Source: Rhynochetos jubatus (taxonomy: Eukaryota > Chordata > Aves > Eurypygiformes > Rhynochetidae). Taken from it: DNA of 64,000 bases. The notes beneath the pieces are model-generated. The model did no database searches. It was given only the letters and a program-made list of their open reading frames with translations, and was not told the DNA's origin. Numbering within the stretch: the first letter of the stretch is position 1; each line of letters starts with the position of its first letter. Of the stretch, positions 49,746 to 61,426 are shown piece after piece. The stretch is from assembly GCA_027574665.1 (NCBI GenBank), contig CM050653.1, positions 37,274,118 through 37,338,117 of the forward strand. Reading direction: 5' to 3'. The position numbers and the translations under genes were made by a program.

Positions 49746-52700
49746 ATTCCAGCCTCTCTTGGTGCCTACTCACCACTCACCTTTGCAAGCTGTAACAACC
49801 ATGGCAACAAGGCCAGTTACGCTGAAAATGAAATGGGTTCAAGGTCCAACATCAAAGAGGAGCAGTTTCTACCCACACTGCTCTTCGAGCACGAGGCTCC
49901 ACAGTGAATTTGTGGTTAGCCTGCTGAAAGCCCCCAGGAATTGCTCAGCTGGTCTGTTCTCATCAACAAGGAAGTTCCTGTCCTTGGGTTTCTTTTATTT
50001 TTTTTGTTAAACTGCTCTGTCTAATCTAGGGGAGGGTTTGGGGTAAACAAAGCAAAGCTGGGATGCCCCTGCACTTTCTCCTCTCATAGCCCATCGCGCC
50101 TTGCAAAAAAGCAGCAGTGGAGCTTAAGATCACACTGTTGCTGGGATTTGGGTAGCGTGACCAGCGTCAAATGTCCACCCCCCTTCACAATTTTTAATAA
50201 CTCCATATGCCAAGGGTCTTTGCTTTTCATGACATTCCTCAGCCAGTTATGTGTAAAGAAGTTAAATAAAGGCACTATCACCCCCCACTTGCACTGAACC
50301 CCAACATCTGTATCCCACCCAAACCCCAGCAAAGGACAGTGAGGAAATGCAGGCCTGAACACGAGGGAGAACTAAAGGGCTAGGGAGGGAGGAAAACCTC
50401 ATTTGCTACAGGATGAGTCCTTACCTACAGCTGTGTTCCTCTGCGATTTAGTGAAGGATGCTGTTTCTCACTGCGTTATGAAGCTGGATTTTCACTAGTC
50501 CTGAGCTGGGGAGCACTGGGGGGTTGTCCTCATGCAGGTGTTCCCACACAGAAGTTCAGGGTTGTGTCCTGCTGTACCTTCTGTACCGAGAAGAGTGCAG
50601 CTCAAGGTTACCCTGCAGCCTTGCTGCAGAGGGGAACTGGGGACATGAGTCAGGGATTCTGCATCACCCGGTCCTCTCCCCGGCTCTGCCCAACGAAGCA
50701 TCTTCAGTTTTGGGAGGCTTTGAGCAGGTGCACAATGAATCCAGGGTTGAAATGGTGCAGCAAGGGCATCCTGGGGGGTACCTAGCGTGTGTTCAGCATC
50801 TCATACCCTTGCTTGGTGCAGGGAAGAGGAACACATGCTGCGGTTCAGCTGTGCAGCCCCCAGGCTCCCCTGTAGCACAGGGACCCGACGCAAAATCCCC
50901 AAACCAACAGGCTGGGTGGAGAGTAGGACTCATTCGTGACCAGGAGACACCGAGACAAAAGGTAACGGTTAGTGTCTGCACCATGTTTCAACACAGGACA
51001 TGATTGTATTTTGTATTCTGACTTTGAGCCTCTCTCCCCTATTTTTTCTACACGGCAGCATCACCATTAATTGCGAAATGCTGTGTGGGAGTTCCAATTA
51101 AACAGATTGAACTGAATGGCACTAGGATAGATTTTAAACCTTTTATGGGGTTATGCATATTTTTAACTCTTGGAAGAAACTTTGTTTCCAGGGAAGTACA
51201 TCGCTGATAAGACCAGCTCCGCAACTAAAGAGGAAACCAGCTTTTTCAAGGTGGGAGTAATTTGATGCTCAGAGTGAGCAGGAAGCATATACCTTCACAG
51301 CATATCTGCGTTAGTGCCAGCCTCCCCAGTAGCGTAAATTGCAGCACCACAGAGCAGTATTTACTCTCTGAAAGCAGAAACATGTCTATAGGCTAAAGTA
51401 CAGACATGGCTTTTAGGAAACCACTCAGTTGATACTGAATCCAGCTTCTGCTGCAAAAGTTCACTAAGGAATTTGAAGGTTTAAGTTTTAGACTTTCTAG
51501 CTGAAGGAAATACTGTTTCTTTTGACAGAGATTGAACACTCGCCTCTCTTCCTGAATTTGGAAGAGGCTGCCTAGGAAGCGATGAGACAAATGTTGCAAG
51601 GTACCACAACGACACTACAAGTGTGACAGTACTCCGTGTTCCTCTCAAAGTTCTGAGTCCCCAAATCTTTACACAAGAAGCTCAAATATCTGTGGAGAGA
51701 ACGATGTTTCTTCCTCTCAGTTTCAGAGAAAGCTTTAAAAGCGCTGGCCCAAAAAGTTCAAGAAGTAGAAGGCAAATGAAAACATGATTAATCACATTGG
51801 TTTTGAGGGCACATATTATGCAGGCTCCCAGGTGTTAATCTTCGAAGTGGAGTTTGATCCTATGGCTTTCAACACTGTTACGTATGGAAGTGCTGATCGC
51901 GTCAGCAGAACCAGGCTCCTCACGCTGCCCAGCCGGAAGCTGCCTCCCCATCCCTGCAGTGAGGAGAGCCCGGCTGCCCCACTGCTGGGACCTCCTGCCT
52001 CCCCCCAGCAGCTTTGCCCGTGCACATCGGCATGGGCTGCACACGAAAAGAAAAAGCACATGATTTTCACCTGTGGCATGTGAAGCTGAAAGTGCAGGGA
52101 AACAGCATAAATGGGCGCTGAGACAGGGATGAGACAGAGGACAAGCCACACTTTGTATTATTAATACATCTCATTGCTTCAATACATCTGTTGAGGTGAT
52201 TTTTTCCTCTAATGGGAAATAAGCTGCCACAGCATTTTTCATTTTGTGCGTCAGAGCCCTGGTTGCCACCCAGAAGAGGGGACCTTGATAACAGGGTCTT
52301 GCTACACATCCAAGACGACAACGCACAAGGGCTGGTGTTAGCACCATTTCTTCTGGGTACCATACAGCCATCCAGACGAGCTGAGGAAGACAGAGGCTTC
52401 ACACCTTCCGCTGGAAGAGCTGTTATCACTGCCGCACCACCGCTGTGCCCTGTGGGTTTATTGCCCCCTGCCCCTGTCTCTAGACTCAGAGTTCAGTGGG
52501 GTGGGGTAACGGAAAGTAAGCACCAAACATTCAATAAAAAGGGAGGGGACCAGCAGGTAAATCTATCCTGTGTCTCCCTATCAGCCCAGAGTCTGGTGAT
52601 CTGTTGGGCAGGGTGCTGGCTGTCAAACTGTTAGCTCACCTTACCAACAGCGTTTGCAGCCCTCCTTGAGCTCTGACTTAGAGTGACTACTCTGCAGTGA

Positions 52701-52787
52701 TGGCACCTGAGCACTGCTAAACCTAGACTGAATCGAGTCTACTGGATCTAGTCCTGCTTTGGCATAGTCGTGGTCTCCTGTCTGCAG
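49746..52787. other. Unique non-coding sequence, no gene seen
   Basis: Frames of up to 159 codons (50,524-51,003, plus) are Cys/Gly/Pro-rich and overlap minus frames. A 99-codon plus frame at 51,784 starts with a well-mixed peptide and then becomes Pro/Ser-rich, without splice support. No repeats were recognised. Confidence 0.5.
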
Positions 52788-52973
52788 GGTGATCTGAGGG
52801 AAAAACCCCACCACCTCAGAGAAGGGCATGAAAACCTCTTGGAGGCTTTGGAAAACAAGTATTTGCACTGGATGAACGGCAAAGACCTTCGGGCATCATT
52901 AAAAGTTGTGATAGATGAAGATTTAGAGCAATGGGGGAAGGAATGGATTGGGAAGAGGGCAAATAGAAAATAG
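52788..52973 (+). CDS. Candidate terminal coding exon, 61 codons (unidentified)
   Basis: A good acceptor (…gtggtctcctgtctgcag|) opens a phase-0 frame that ends at a TAG. The peptide is highly charged and looks helical, with E-N-L-L-E-A-L-E-N-K, D-L-R-A-S-L-K-V-V and D-E-D-L-E-Q-W-G-K-E-W, and a basic C-terminus. Such amphipathic, Leu/Glu/Lys-rich composition is more protein-like than its neighbours. No family was recognised, no polyadenylation signal lies immediately downstream, and no upstream exon could be paired. It could also be a fragment of an unrecognised retroelement or pseudogene. Confidence 0.27.
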   Translation, partial: GDLREKPHHLREGHENLLEALENKYLHWMNGKDLRASLKVVIDEDLEQWGKEWIGKRANRK

Positions 52974-55900
52974 GAAGTGGGCACACAAAAAAAGAAAAAA
53001 AGAGAGGGAGAAAGATGTCAGTAACAGAAAAATGTAACTGAATCTGGAAATCACCATCAACATACAACCACAAAGACACCCTCAGTCGTTCTCATTTACT
53101 TTAACATTTTGGTTTTTTGCTCCATCACAGTTGCTGTCCTGTTCAAAAACCTAACGGTTCCTGTAAAAACATGTTTAGGCAAACTGCCAGTGTCAAGGGT
53201 TTGGGGTTTTTTTTTTTTTGCAAGAAATTTTGAATTTGGGTCTAGACTGCCTGGAGACAAGCATTTCAGAAAACACTTCTTCCTCCTTCATCCTTTCCTA
53301 ACCCCAGCTATGCCTTTGCATCATCACATCTGCCAGAGAGATGATAATACAGGATAGTTATGATCTTTTACCTTTCTGCTCAGTCAACCCTCCTGTATTC
53401 ACCCTTTCATCCTGGGAGAGAAACAAAAGCAAAGAGAAACATGAAGATCCCTGCAAACTGAAGCGTTATCTCAGGAGTCACAGAAAGACCACCACTGACT
53501 TTTGCTGGCTGCCGCCCACAGCCCAGGTTGTACCTGGTGAAGCACAGAGCCTGGGCATACAGCAGCAGTACAGCACACTTAACTCCCCAGCAGCCAGAGA
53601 GGCTCCCCCTCTGTGCTCTCCCTTGCCCCAAGATCTCCTTTCCTGAGAAACTAAGTATAATAAATTTCTGCTCTGCCCGAGGAAACATCAGCCTCAGAAT
53701 TCACACCATTAAATGGCAAAGTGTAGGGATCTAAACTTTGTTCCCTGGGAGCCTGTTCTGCCTTATCTCCCTGCTGTTCCCAAAAGGGTAAGTTCAAAAA
53801 AATGAGAAACTAGAAGAAACAGAGCAGTGAGCTCAGCTGCATTTGTCTGGTTTAGGTGCTGCCCCAAAGTACCCAGGGAGACCTGACTTCCCCGGGTCAG
53901 TCTGCCTGACCCAGGGCATCCAGAGCACTCCCACCGCAGTCGGGCTCCTGGCACTCCAGAGGAGGAACCGCTGCTTTGATGGAGGACCAGGAAAATTGGT
54001 GGCACGGACCAGGCTCCCACATCCATTGCTTCAGCCTAGTGCTTGGAAGGGGCTTTTCCTTGCCCCAGGATAAGCTGGCTTTGCAGGTGACAATAGGGCA
54101 CACGGACAGAGAGTGGAGAGGGGATGTCCTCGCTCTCCCAAGGGGTCTCTAGGTGTACAGTGGGCTGAGATTAACCCAAATGGCACTGTTCCCAGGAGAT
54201 GTGAGTCAGAGTGAGTCAGCTCCCATGTGACCGCCCTTTCCGCTCTCAGCTGCACAAGAAACACCATGTGGCAAGCTTAATGAGGAGGTGGAAAAAGGGA
54301 TGGAGAACAATTGTACTCCACAGTGATGCGCACACAGGTTTTGGTACCCAGAAACTCTCCACGTTGTTTTCTCCACTGCCTACAGACACAACGTGTCCCA
54401 AGGAGATTTTCAACCAGGGTTGCTCCTCCTGAGAGCTGACCCTCCAAAGAGAGATGTTTCCTCCCCATGGGGGATGACCAGCATTCCCCTTTCCCACCAG
54501 CAAGCTAATCAAGACCCTCCAGGACAGGACTTGTCACCTATGGAAACCCACCATTCACCTTCTCCTCATCTGCAACCGGTTTGTGCTTCCTCCCAGACGA
54601 TAGGGAAAAAAACCCCACCAAGGCCAGGCTCCGAAGAAATGCACCATCAGATATTGACTCTGCTGCAGTTCATGGGAAGTGATAAACCCAGAGGAAAGGG
54701 TTAGGTTGCCAAGGAGCACACCAGGCTTGTCCCTAGATGCATATGTAGCCCAGATAGTTGTTTGCAAGGGGCGGGGCGCGGAGGGGTGAGCCTGGTCTGT
54801 GTTTCTTAAGGTTGTATTTCTGCCTGGTTTAGCACCCATTAGTCTATTTGAGTTGATTGTAATTGAGCTGCCCTGGTTTAGCCTCTTTCAAATAGAAAAA
54901 ATGGCAGCTAGGTCAGCATCTGCAAGACGGCAGAGCAAATTTGTGTGAGGAGATGGAGAAAGTGCTGTTAACGGCCCTGCTTGGGTTTTCCAGGCCAGCA
55001 AGAAGATTTTCCTTGTGGTGGCTGCTATGGTGTACTGCAGACTCTCTTCTTTCGGAAAGGTGGTGGTTTAAATTGGAGTTAGACATACGGTACCTGCCAA
55101 GTTCAACATGCCTCTGAGACAAACACAGCTCTGTCCGTGAGAGGCCCCTGCACTGCCGAGGCTATGCAAAGGCCAGCTCAGCTATGGAAAACAGCGGGGA
55201 GAGGACTTGGCTGTCTGAAAATGCAACTGCTTCTTGCAATGTAGACATAAACTTTTCAAGGAAGGGTTGCTGGAAGGGCAGAGAGAAATGTGAAATACAG
55301 GCCCTATGGTTTATTTTTTTAATTATTTTTGCAAGAGTTCATTCCCAGTTCCCCCGCCCTGCACACAGGCATTGCTCTGTGCACAGGCTGCCCCTGCGCC
55401 AGGACAGCTCGCCCTGGGACCAGAGGGTTTCAGCCCTTTCCAGTAGTCACGCTACATGCCCTAGGCTCGGAGCCTCTCTCATCATGTCCCTGTCCCCACT
55501 GAGCTGCATCCCCAGCAAGAGGGGATGGAGAAAGGCTGGGACCCATACACTCTCTGGGATCCCTGAATTGCTTCTCCTGGGTGCTCCTGGTGTGAGACCA
55601 AGGCACTCCAGGCAACACAGGGTGCGAGGAACCTGGGGGGGATCCTTCAGAGACCAATTTTGGCAGCACTGATTCCTCTCCTGACATTTAAGGGGAAGAG
55701 GCAGAGCACCCTGACCTCCCCTGGCTGCTGGCTCAGGCATCCTGGCAGAGTGCACTGGAGGATGAATGACCCTCAGCATTGCATGGCAAGGAGTTTCTTG
55801 CCCCCTCTTCCTCCTCTTCCTCTTCCTCAGGTGGGAATGTCTGCGGTTTGACCTCTGTCTTCAAAACCTACAGTAGCCCGTGCTGAAGTGTCGAGCACCT

Positions 55901-57240
55901 ACCTTTAGCACAAGGCTGGGATTTGTGATTAAAGTAACATAACCAGCAACCTGATCGTTCATAAATTCACTCTTCCATCCACATTATCCATCCCAATTAG
56001 CTAGCAGACCCCACCAGGAAGGTGTCAGCAAGCAAAAGAGATCCAAAAATTTTCAGGCAGAAACACTTTGAAAAGAGAGGAGCAGTTTTAGGAACACACT
56101 GGCAACTTCTCCCTCCCTAGCACTCCCAGGACCGTGTTACAATCCTTCAATGCTTTCTGCCCACAAGCAGATCACCACTCTCAGTCAAAACCCACTGGAT
56201 CTCTGTGGCCCTCCTGGGACTGGACAGGGAACAGCTCTTGTGCAGAAGGGACAGAGATGCTGGAAAAGAAAGGAAGGGGAAATACATGGGAAAGGAAGGA
56301 GAAAAGGTGTAGAAATGTTTGAGCACAGTGCAGCTGGGGCTGTGTCCATTCAGACAGCATAAGGGTACCAGCCATAGGGACTTCTGCTTAGCAGACGCAA
56401 TGATGTTGATCTGCTGGGCAAGGGCCTTTTGACAAAATGACCTGTCCTTTGAAAAGTCTGAATCAAAGACACTGAGACTTCCCATGGACATGGATCCATG
56501 TCTACTGAAGTTTCCTTAGGTCCTTTCCTGGACCTGGTGTTGCCTGACTTGTCTCGCTTGTTCTCCTTCTCTGCGTGGTTTTGCCTGGAAAAGCCCCAGA
56601 GCAGCTCCATGGTTTCAATGCCACTCTGACCAGTTCCAAGCAGAAATGTGGTGGTGGATCTGTGTCTTGCATCCCAGAGGAGTGCCCCAGCTGCTGGTAG
56701 GTTTTTTCTCCATTACACGCCTCCTCTTTCTTTCCCTGCCATCCAGCACCCAAGCGAGGCATCTGATTTTCTTTATTTTCTCCACTTGTACAACTCACTC
56801 TCAGACTACCAGTAGATTCAGTTGAATTATTCACTGCAATCATTATCATTAATCCAGCCTATTTGCTGAGCCAGCCCTGATGGGTGAATATATTTGTCAT
56901 TCCGAAGTATTTGCCAAAATAGTCTGGGTGAGCCATTTAGCCCCAGGCCATTCATAGTAGCTATTTGTGCTCCTTTCCATTAAAACTCAGCTCTTCCATA
57001 ATGCCCAGTACGAACCCTGTGCAGCACTGAAACCCTGCTCAGGTGCTGTTTTGAGTGCTTTGGTGCAGGGCACGTGCCCCTGACCTCTTTCTGCCTCAGC
57101 AGCCCATCTGCGCTGCCAGCGTGGCATGGAGCAGCTCGGCAGAGTGCAGCACTGGCTCCTGGAGGCAGAGCTGTAAATCCCCAAATTAATGCTTTTCCCC
57201 TCTATAGCTATTACTTTTTTTCCTCTCTCTCCGGTCATAG
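52974..57240. other. Unique non-coding sequence, no supported gene
   Basis: A purine-rich tract (52,985-53,015) and a T run of 13 (53,207-53,219) are present. GC-richer DNA at 53.8-56.8 kb carries many overlapping frames of 60-160 codons on both strands without motifs. 'ggggcggggcgcggaggggt' at 54,768-54,787 is a short GC-box-like stretch, without a CpG island around it. A pyrimidine-rich tract lies at 55,800-55,829. Confidence 0.45.
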
Positions 57241-57467
57241 CTTTTCCTGGCTATGGATGCCAGAGTTACGTGGATTTTCTGTTTGCTTCTTCAAAAGTGC
57301 ATGTGCATATGGGTGGAGAAAACGTACTAAATGCCAAAGATTATATTTCTCTGAGTGTTGTAGCAGGTTCTATGGTTACGGTCACAGAGAGCAAAGGAAA
57401 TGCAAACGCTGAAGTGGCCACAGGAGCTGGAACTGAGCCTCAGCGCATAAAACTGGCGTGTATTTAA
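57241..57467 (+). CDS. Candidate terminal coding exon, about 75 codons (unidentified)
   Basis: A strong polypyrimidine tract and acceptor (ttttttcctctctctccggtcatag| ending at 57,240) opens a frame starting with two bases of a split codon. It runs to a TAA. The peptide begins P-G-Y-G-C-Q-S-Y-V-D-F and has alternating hydrophobic and polar residues (K-V-H-V-H-M, S-L-S-V-V-A-G-S-M-V-T-V-T), as in beta-strand proteins. It ends with an Ala/Gly/Thr-rich stretch. Codon use is mixed and the local acceptor is among the best seen here. No family was recognised and no upstream exon of matching phase was established. Confidence 0.27.
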
Positions 57468-58100
57468 CATGAGCGGCTATAGGCTAGGTGATCCATTTGA
57501 AAATATTACCCGTGCACTGGGTTGAAGACTAATCTGTTGGGGGTGTAATTTCTGGTGATGTCTGCCTAAAAGCTGTACATTGTGTTGGCTGCTTATTTCC
57601 ATTTCCTAAACCCTGGTAAAGATGTGCAACCTTCCCCGCTGCACAGAACCCTTTATGGTTACTGGGTAGCTCATCGTTAGTTGCTAACAATGCAATATGT
57701 GATTAATATAAATTAAGCTATTAACTATGCATGTGTATTGCAATTTGAAGGATTCACCCCTTATTAAATATGGGATAATGTGTCAAAAAAATCCCTATTA
57801 GTGACATATTTGTTATAAATTCTGACATGTTAAAAAAGGCCCTAAGCTAACTAGTCAACTTCTGATAAAAATATTAACATTTAACTCTGAAAGTGGCCAA
57901 GCTGAGCCCAGCCTGGTGCCTGTAAATGTAAATAAAATTCAGCTTTTGAGATGGGTTACATTTGAAAGGAGCCCTAGATTAGCCGGACAGCACTAACTTC
58001 ATTCCTTCAGACTTTACGACCGTGAGAATCCCAATGTGTGGTGGCTGTTACACAGAATAGGACAGAAGAGACAAACTGCTTGAAACCTCTTCCAAATGTA
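57468..58100. other. AT-rich block, possible conserved non-coding element
   Basis: From about 57,650 to 58,000 the sequence is AT-rich but not repetitive, with TAAT-type motifs such as 'gattaatataaattaagc' and 'gcaatatg'. No open frame of interest is present. Homeodomain-type AT-rich motifs in unique DNA are common in conserved vertebrate enhancers. Conservation cannot be judged from one sequence. Confidence 0.35.
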
Positions 58101-58821
58101 TAGAATCATAGAATCACAGAATGATTTGGGTTGGAAGGGACCTTCAAGACCATCCAGTTCCAACCCCCTGCCATGGGCAGGGACACCCTCCACTAGACCA
58201 GGTTGCTCAGAGCCTCATCCAGCCTGGCCTTGGACACTGCCAGGGATGGGGCACCCACAGCTTCTCTGGGCAACCTGTCCCAGTGCCTCCCCACCCTCTC
58301 TGGGAAGAACTTCTTCCTGATACCCAACCTAAATCTCACTGCTTTCAACTTAAACCCCTTGTCCTGTCACTACAGGCCCTTGTAAAAGTCCCCCCCTCCC
58401 CAGCTTCTTTGTTGCCCCTTCAGGTACTGGAAGGTGCCATAAGGTCTCCCCGGAGCCTTCTCTTCTCCAGGCTGAACCAGCCCAATTCTCCCAGCCTGTC
58501 CCCATGGCAGAGGGGCTCCAGCCCTCTGAGCATCTTTGTGGCTTCCTCTGGACTCACTCCAACTGGTTAATATCCTTCTTATGCTGAGGCCTCCACAGCT
58601 GGACGCAGCACTCCAGGTGGGGTCTCAGGAGAGCAGAGTAGAGGGGGAGAATCACCTGGCCACACTTCTGATACAGCCCAGGATCTGGTTGGCTTTCTGG
58701 GCTGCCAGCGCACACGGCTGGCTCATGGCCAGATTTTCATCCACCAGTACCCCCAGGTCCTTCTCCTTAGGGCTGCTGTCTATCCACTCTCCACCCAGCC
58801 TGTACTTCCATTTGGCATTGC
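58101..58821 (-). repeat. CR1 LINE 3' fragment with broken ORF2 remains (minus strand)
   Basis: From the reversed terminal repeats ('tagaatcatagaatcacaga') this copy runs through the whole CR1 3' region and into the end of ORF2. Translated on the minus strand from about 58,800, it shows the conserved CR1 reverse-transcriptase C-terminal blocks K-D-L-G-V-L-V-D-E and [14 protein letters not shown]. The frame is then lost near 58,660, where a short stretch of the family sequence appears deleted, and stops follow. The copy is about 720 bases, truncated at its 5' end and incapable of movement. It shares orientation and subfamily type with the copy at 45.9 kb. Confidence 0.96.
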
Positions 58822-60475
58822 AAATTTAAGCCCACGGAAGTCAAAGCTGATTACGACAGACATGCATTTGGCCCGCAAACTGCTGAAGAGCAGACAATCA
58901 GTTCTCTCCTTTGCTTGCAAGACAGAGGCTCCAGCCCTGGACGTGGTCAGTGTGAGGATGGTGCTCAACGGGACACATGAAGTTTGCACTAAAGCCAAAC
59001 CTCCCCTGCACACCCACTCACATGTCCTCATGGTGTCTTTTCCCATTCTCTGTTTGCCACAGCCATCCCTCGGTCACGCAGCCTGTCTCTGAGCAACCGC
59101 TTCAACCATCCTCTGATGAAAGAGGGGTGGTCAGCCTCAAGCACAGCATCGGTGCCGGGATGCACACAGGCAGGTGCCCCGGAGCTGCTGACCCACTTGC
59201 AGTTCACACTTATTTACTGTCTGTCCATACCCTGATGACACAGTACTTTTACCTGGCTGGAGAGGACTCTGCTTTCACCCTGTCCCAGGCACGGCCATAG
59301 AGCAAACAACAAAAACGGAGTGTGTCAAGACATCAGGTTTCAGAGGTTCTGCCTGTAAATATTTTAGCCTCTGATAATGACTTTTTGCAAACAGGTGATA
59401 AAATGCTATTGCTTCCTCCATTTTAAGTGAGAGCTGTGTATGATAAGAACCCCCAAGAAGAAGAAATATATTGTTACACAGCTCAATATATTCATAGCTT
59501 TAGACCTACACGTTGCATTAAATGAGTTGCCATCAATCAGCTAAGAAATGCTTTAGGTCTGTGAAGCATGCCATGTTTTAGAGAACCAAAGGATGCGCTG
59601 CAGAGCCCTTCATCATGAGGACGGGGACACTGCTCTGGGAAACGGTTGTTTCCAAAGATAAAGCCTCATGGATCAAAACTCAAACCAAGAAATAACAGTA
59701 AAATTATACTGACACTCTGAAATGGCTCTGGACCAGCTCCCAGAAACACACCATTAACAAAGGCATTGCAGGAAGTCTCTACTTGCTGCGTGGCATGGTG
59801 GCTCTCCGCTTCCCTCCCTCTCTTCCCTGGCGTGGGCAGGAACCCTGTTGATACAAGCAATAATTCTGTCCAGGTGGAAAGGCAAATTTATGTCACCTGG
59901 AGACTTTCATAACTGAAAGGAGAACATTATCACAAGATCTATTTTTTTTGATAAATGGGCGAGTCTTGAACTTCGTAGTTGTTGAACTTTTGTGGCTAGG
60001 GGTCATACTTGCACAAAAACTGTACCAGCTCTGTGCACCTGGTCTCCACGGAGCTTTACTTGTGACCTGGATGTTAATGCAAGCTGGGAGTGTATCTCTG
60101 AGGAGAATCAAATCCTTTCTTGCCTTGCTCCTGCAGCAGAAACTGCTCCAGCAGCAAGGTGAGCACATAGGGATGGTGGGAGGTATAGCATAAACACCAC
60201 GATCCTTTCCCAAACTTGCTTAGAATCAGATCCCAAGGATCCTTCTTGGAACTCCCTGTAAGTTCAAAATTTGTCTTTGCAGCAAAAGATACCAACCAGC
60301 AAGCCAACAAAATCCCTTCACAACTGTAGAAAAACTGCCTTTATAGATGCTCTTCCAGAGCAGGAGCATGTAGAGAGGAACCACTGCAGAACAATGTTGA
60401 TCTGCACTGACAGTTCCCAACGGGCTTCTGCAGGGCAAGACTAGCGTTACGGTCTTGCCAACACCCTGGTTACAG
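58822..60475. other. Unique non-coding sequence, no gene seen
   Basis: Short overlapping frames of up to 107 codons lie on both strands without motifs. 'agaagaaatatattgttac' near 59,460 marks an AT-rich pocket. No repeat beyond the flanking CR1 was recognised. Confidence 0.55.
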
Positions 60476-60706
60476 TATGCTGAGCAGGCACTGCAGGAAG
60501 AAAAGAAAAGAAAGGAATATGACATGGTCTTCTCCAGGCATGACTTTGTAAATCCGAATCAAAGAAAGCTGGTGAAGTCTGATAGACTGAAACCAAAACC
60601 ACAAAGCAAAGTACTCAGCTTTGAATGGACGCAGGGCAAGCAGAGAAGACTGGCAATGACACAAGTTTCCTACATTCCACTGCTATTGCACATCAGTTCT
60701 TACTAA
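60476..60706 (+). CDS. Candidate terminal coding exon, 76 codons (unidentified)
   Basis: An acceptor (…gccaacaccctggttacag| ending at 60,475) opens a phase-0 frame ending at a TAA. The peptide is rich in Lys, Glu, Gln and Arg (Y-A-E-Q-A-L-Q-E-E-K-K-R-K-E-Y-D, then N-P-N-Q-R-K-L and K-P-K-P-Q-S-K) and ends hydrophobic. The first part looks like a coiled or helical tail of a protein. Purine-rich DNA produces such peptides by chance, so support is weak. It lies 160 bases upstream of the solo LTR, on the same strand. Confidence 0.2.
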   Translation, partial: YAEQALQEEKKRKEYDMVFSRHDFVNPNQRKLVKSDRLKPKPQSKVLSFEWTQGKQRRLAMTQVSYIPLLLHISSY

Positions 60707-61138
60707 AATGTGTGATTCTGGAGTGAGAGATCCCAGAAGCACAAGGGAATCATCCCCACTTTTCTGTGTGACCCCATAAGTGGTGGTGATGGCAATTCCC
60801 CAGGACAGGAGAAAGCATGGGAACTGCTTTGGCTGCCCTTGTTACCGGGAGAAATCCCTGTCCAACCTGTGCTGGTTTTAGTTGGGACAGAGTTAATTTT
60901 CTTCCCAGTAGCTAGCATGAGGCTGTGTTTTGGATTTGTGCTAAGAAGAGTATTGGTAACACTGATGGTTTTAGTTGTTGCTAAGGAATGTTTATGCTAA
61001 GTCAAGGACTTCTTCAGTTTCTGGTGCTGCACCTGTGTTCCCAACTTTTTCTCTACAAGAAGCTGAGAAGGACAAAGTCCAGACAGCTGACACAAACTGA
61101 CCGAGGGGGTATTTAATTCCATAAAACATCATGCTCAG

Positions 61139-61146
61139 TATATAAG
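61139..61146 (+). promoter_or_regulatory. TATA box of the LTR
   Basis: 'tatataag' lies about 270 bases into the LTR, in the position expected for the U3 promoter. Transcription, if any, would start about 25-30 bases downstream, near the CT-rich tract, and run rightward into the flanking DNA. Confidence 0.65.
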
Positions 61147-61171
61147 TTGGGGTGGGCCAGGAGTCACATTC

Positions 61172-61258
61172 ACACTCTCTCTCGGTTGCTCTCTCACTCG
61201 CTGGGGCTCTCTCTGGCACGATCTCTCTCTCGGGCTCTCTGTCTCTGTCTCTCATTAC
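61172..61258. repeat. CT-rich low-complexity tract inside the LTR
   Basis: Repeated 'ctctct' blocks are interrupted by 'cgg', 'cactcg' and 'ggggct' over about 87 bases, directly after the expected start site. This part is not in the form of the LTR family I remember, so it may be a local expansion or a subfamily feature. Confidence 0.75.
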
Positions 61259-61420
61259 TCAGGACCTGGCTGGGCTTTGGGCAGCAGGTGGTGAGCAGTT
61301 GTATAATTTGTTTTATTTTTCATTATTTTCATTACATATGATCAGTAGAAATATTATTGTTAGTACTGTTGGTATTGTTAGTATTATTGGTATCACCATT
61401 TTATTCACTTATATTCAATT

Positions 61421-61426
61421 ATTAAA
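61421..61426 (+). promoter_or_regulatory. Polyadenylation signal of the LTR
   Basis: 'attaaa' is followed by 'ttgttcttatctcaaccc'. The block order matches the R/U5 border of the avian LTR family. It lies about 280 bases after the TATA box. Confidence 0.55.

Noticed and set aside
58121-58570. Plus frame of 149 codons
   Set aside because: It is the antisense reading of the CR1 3' region, where open frames are a property of the repeat.
60992-61255. Minus frame with Arg/Glu/Ser repeats
   Set aside because: It is the translation of the CT-rich tract inside the solo LTR and not a gene.
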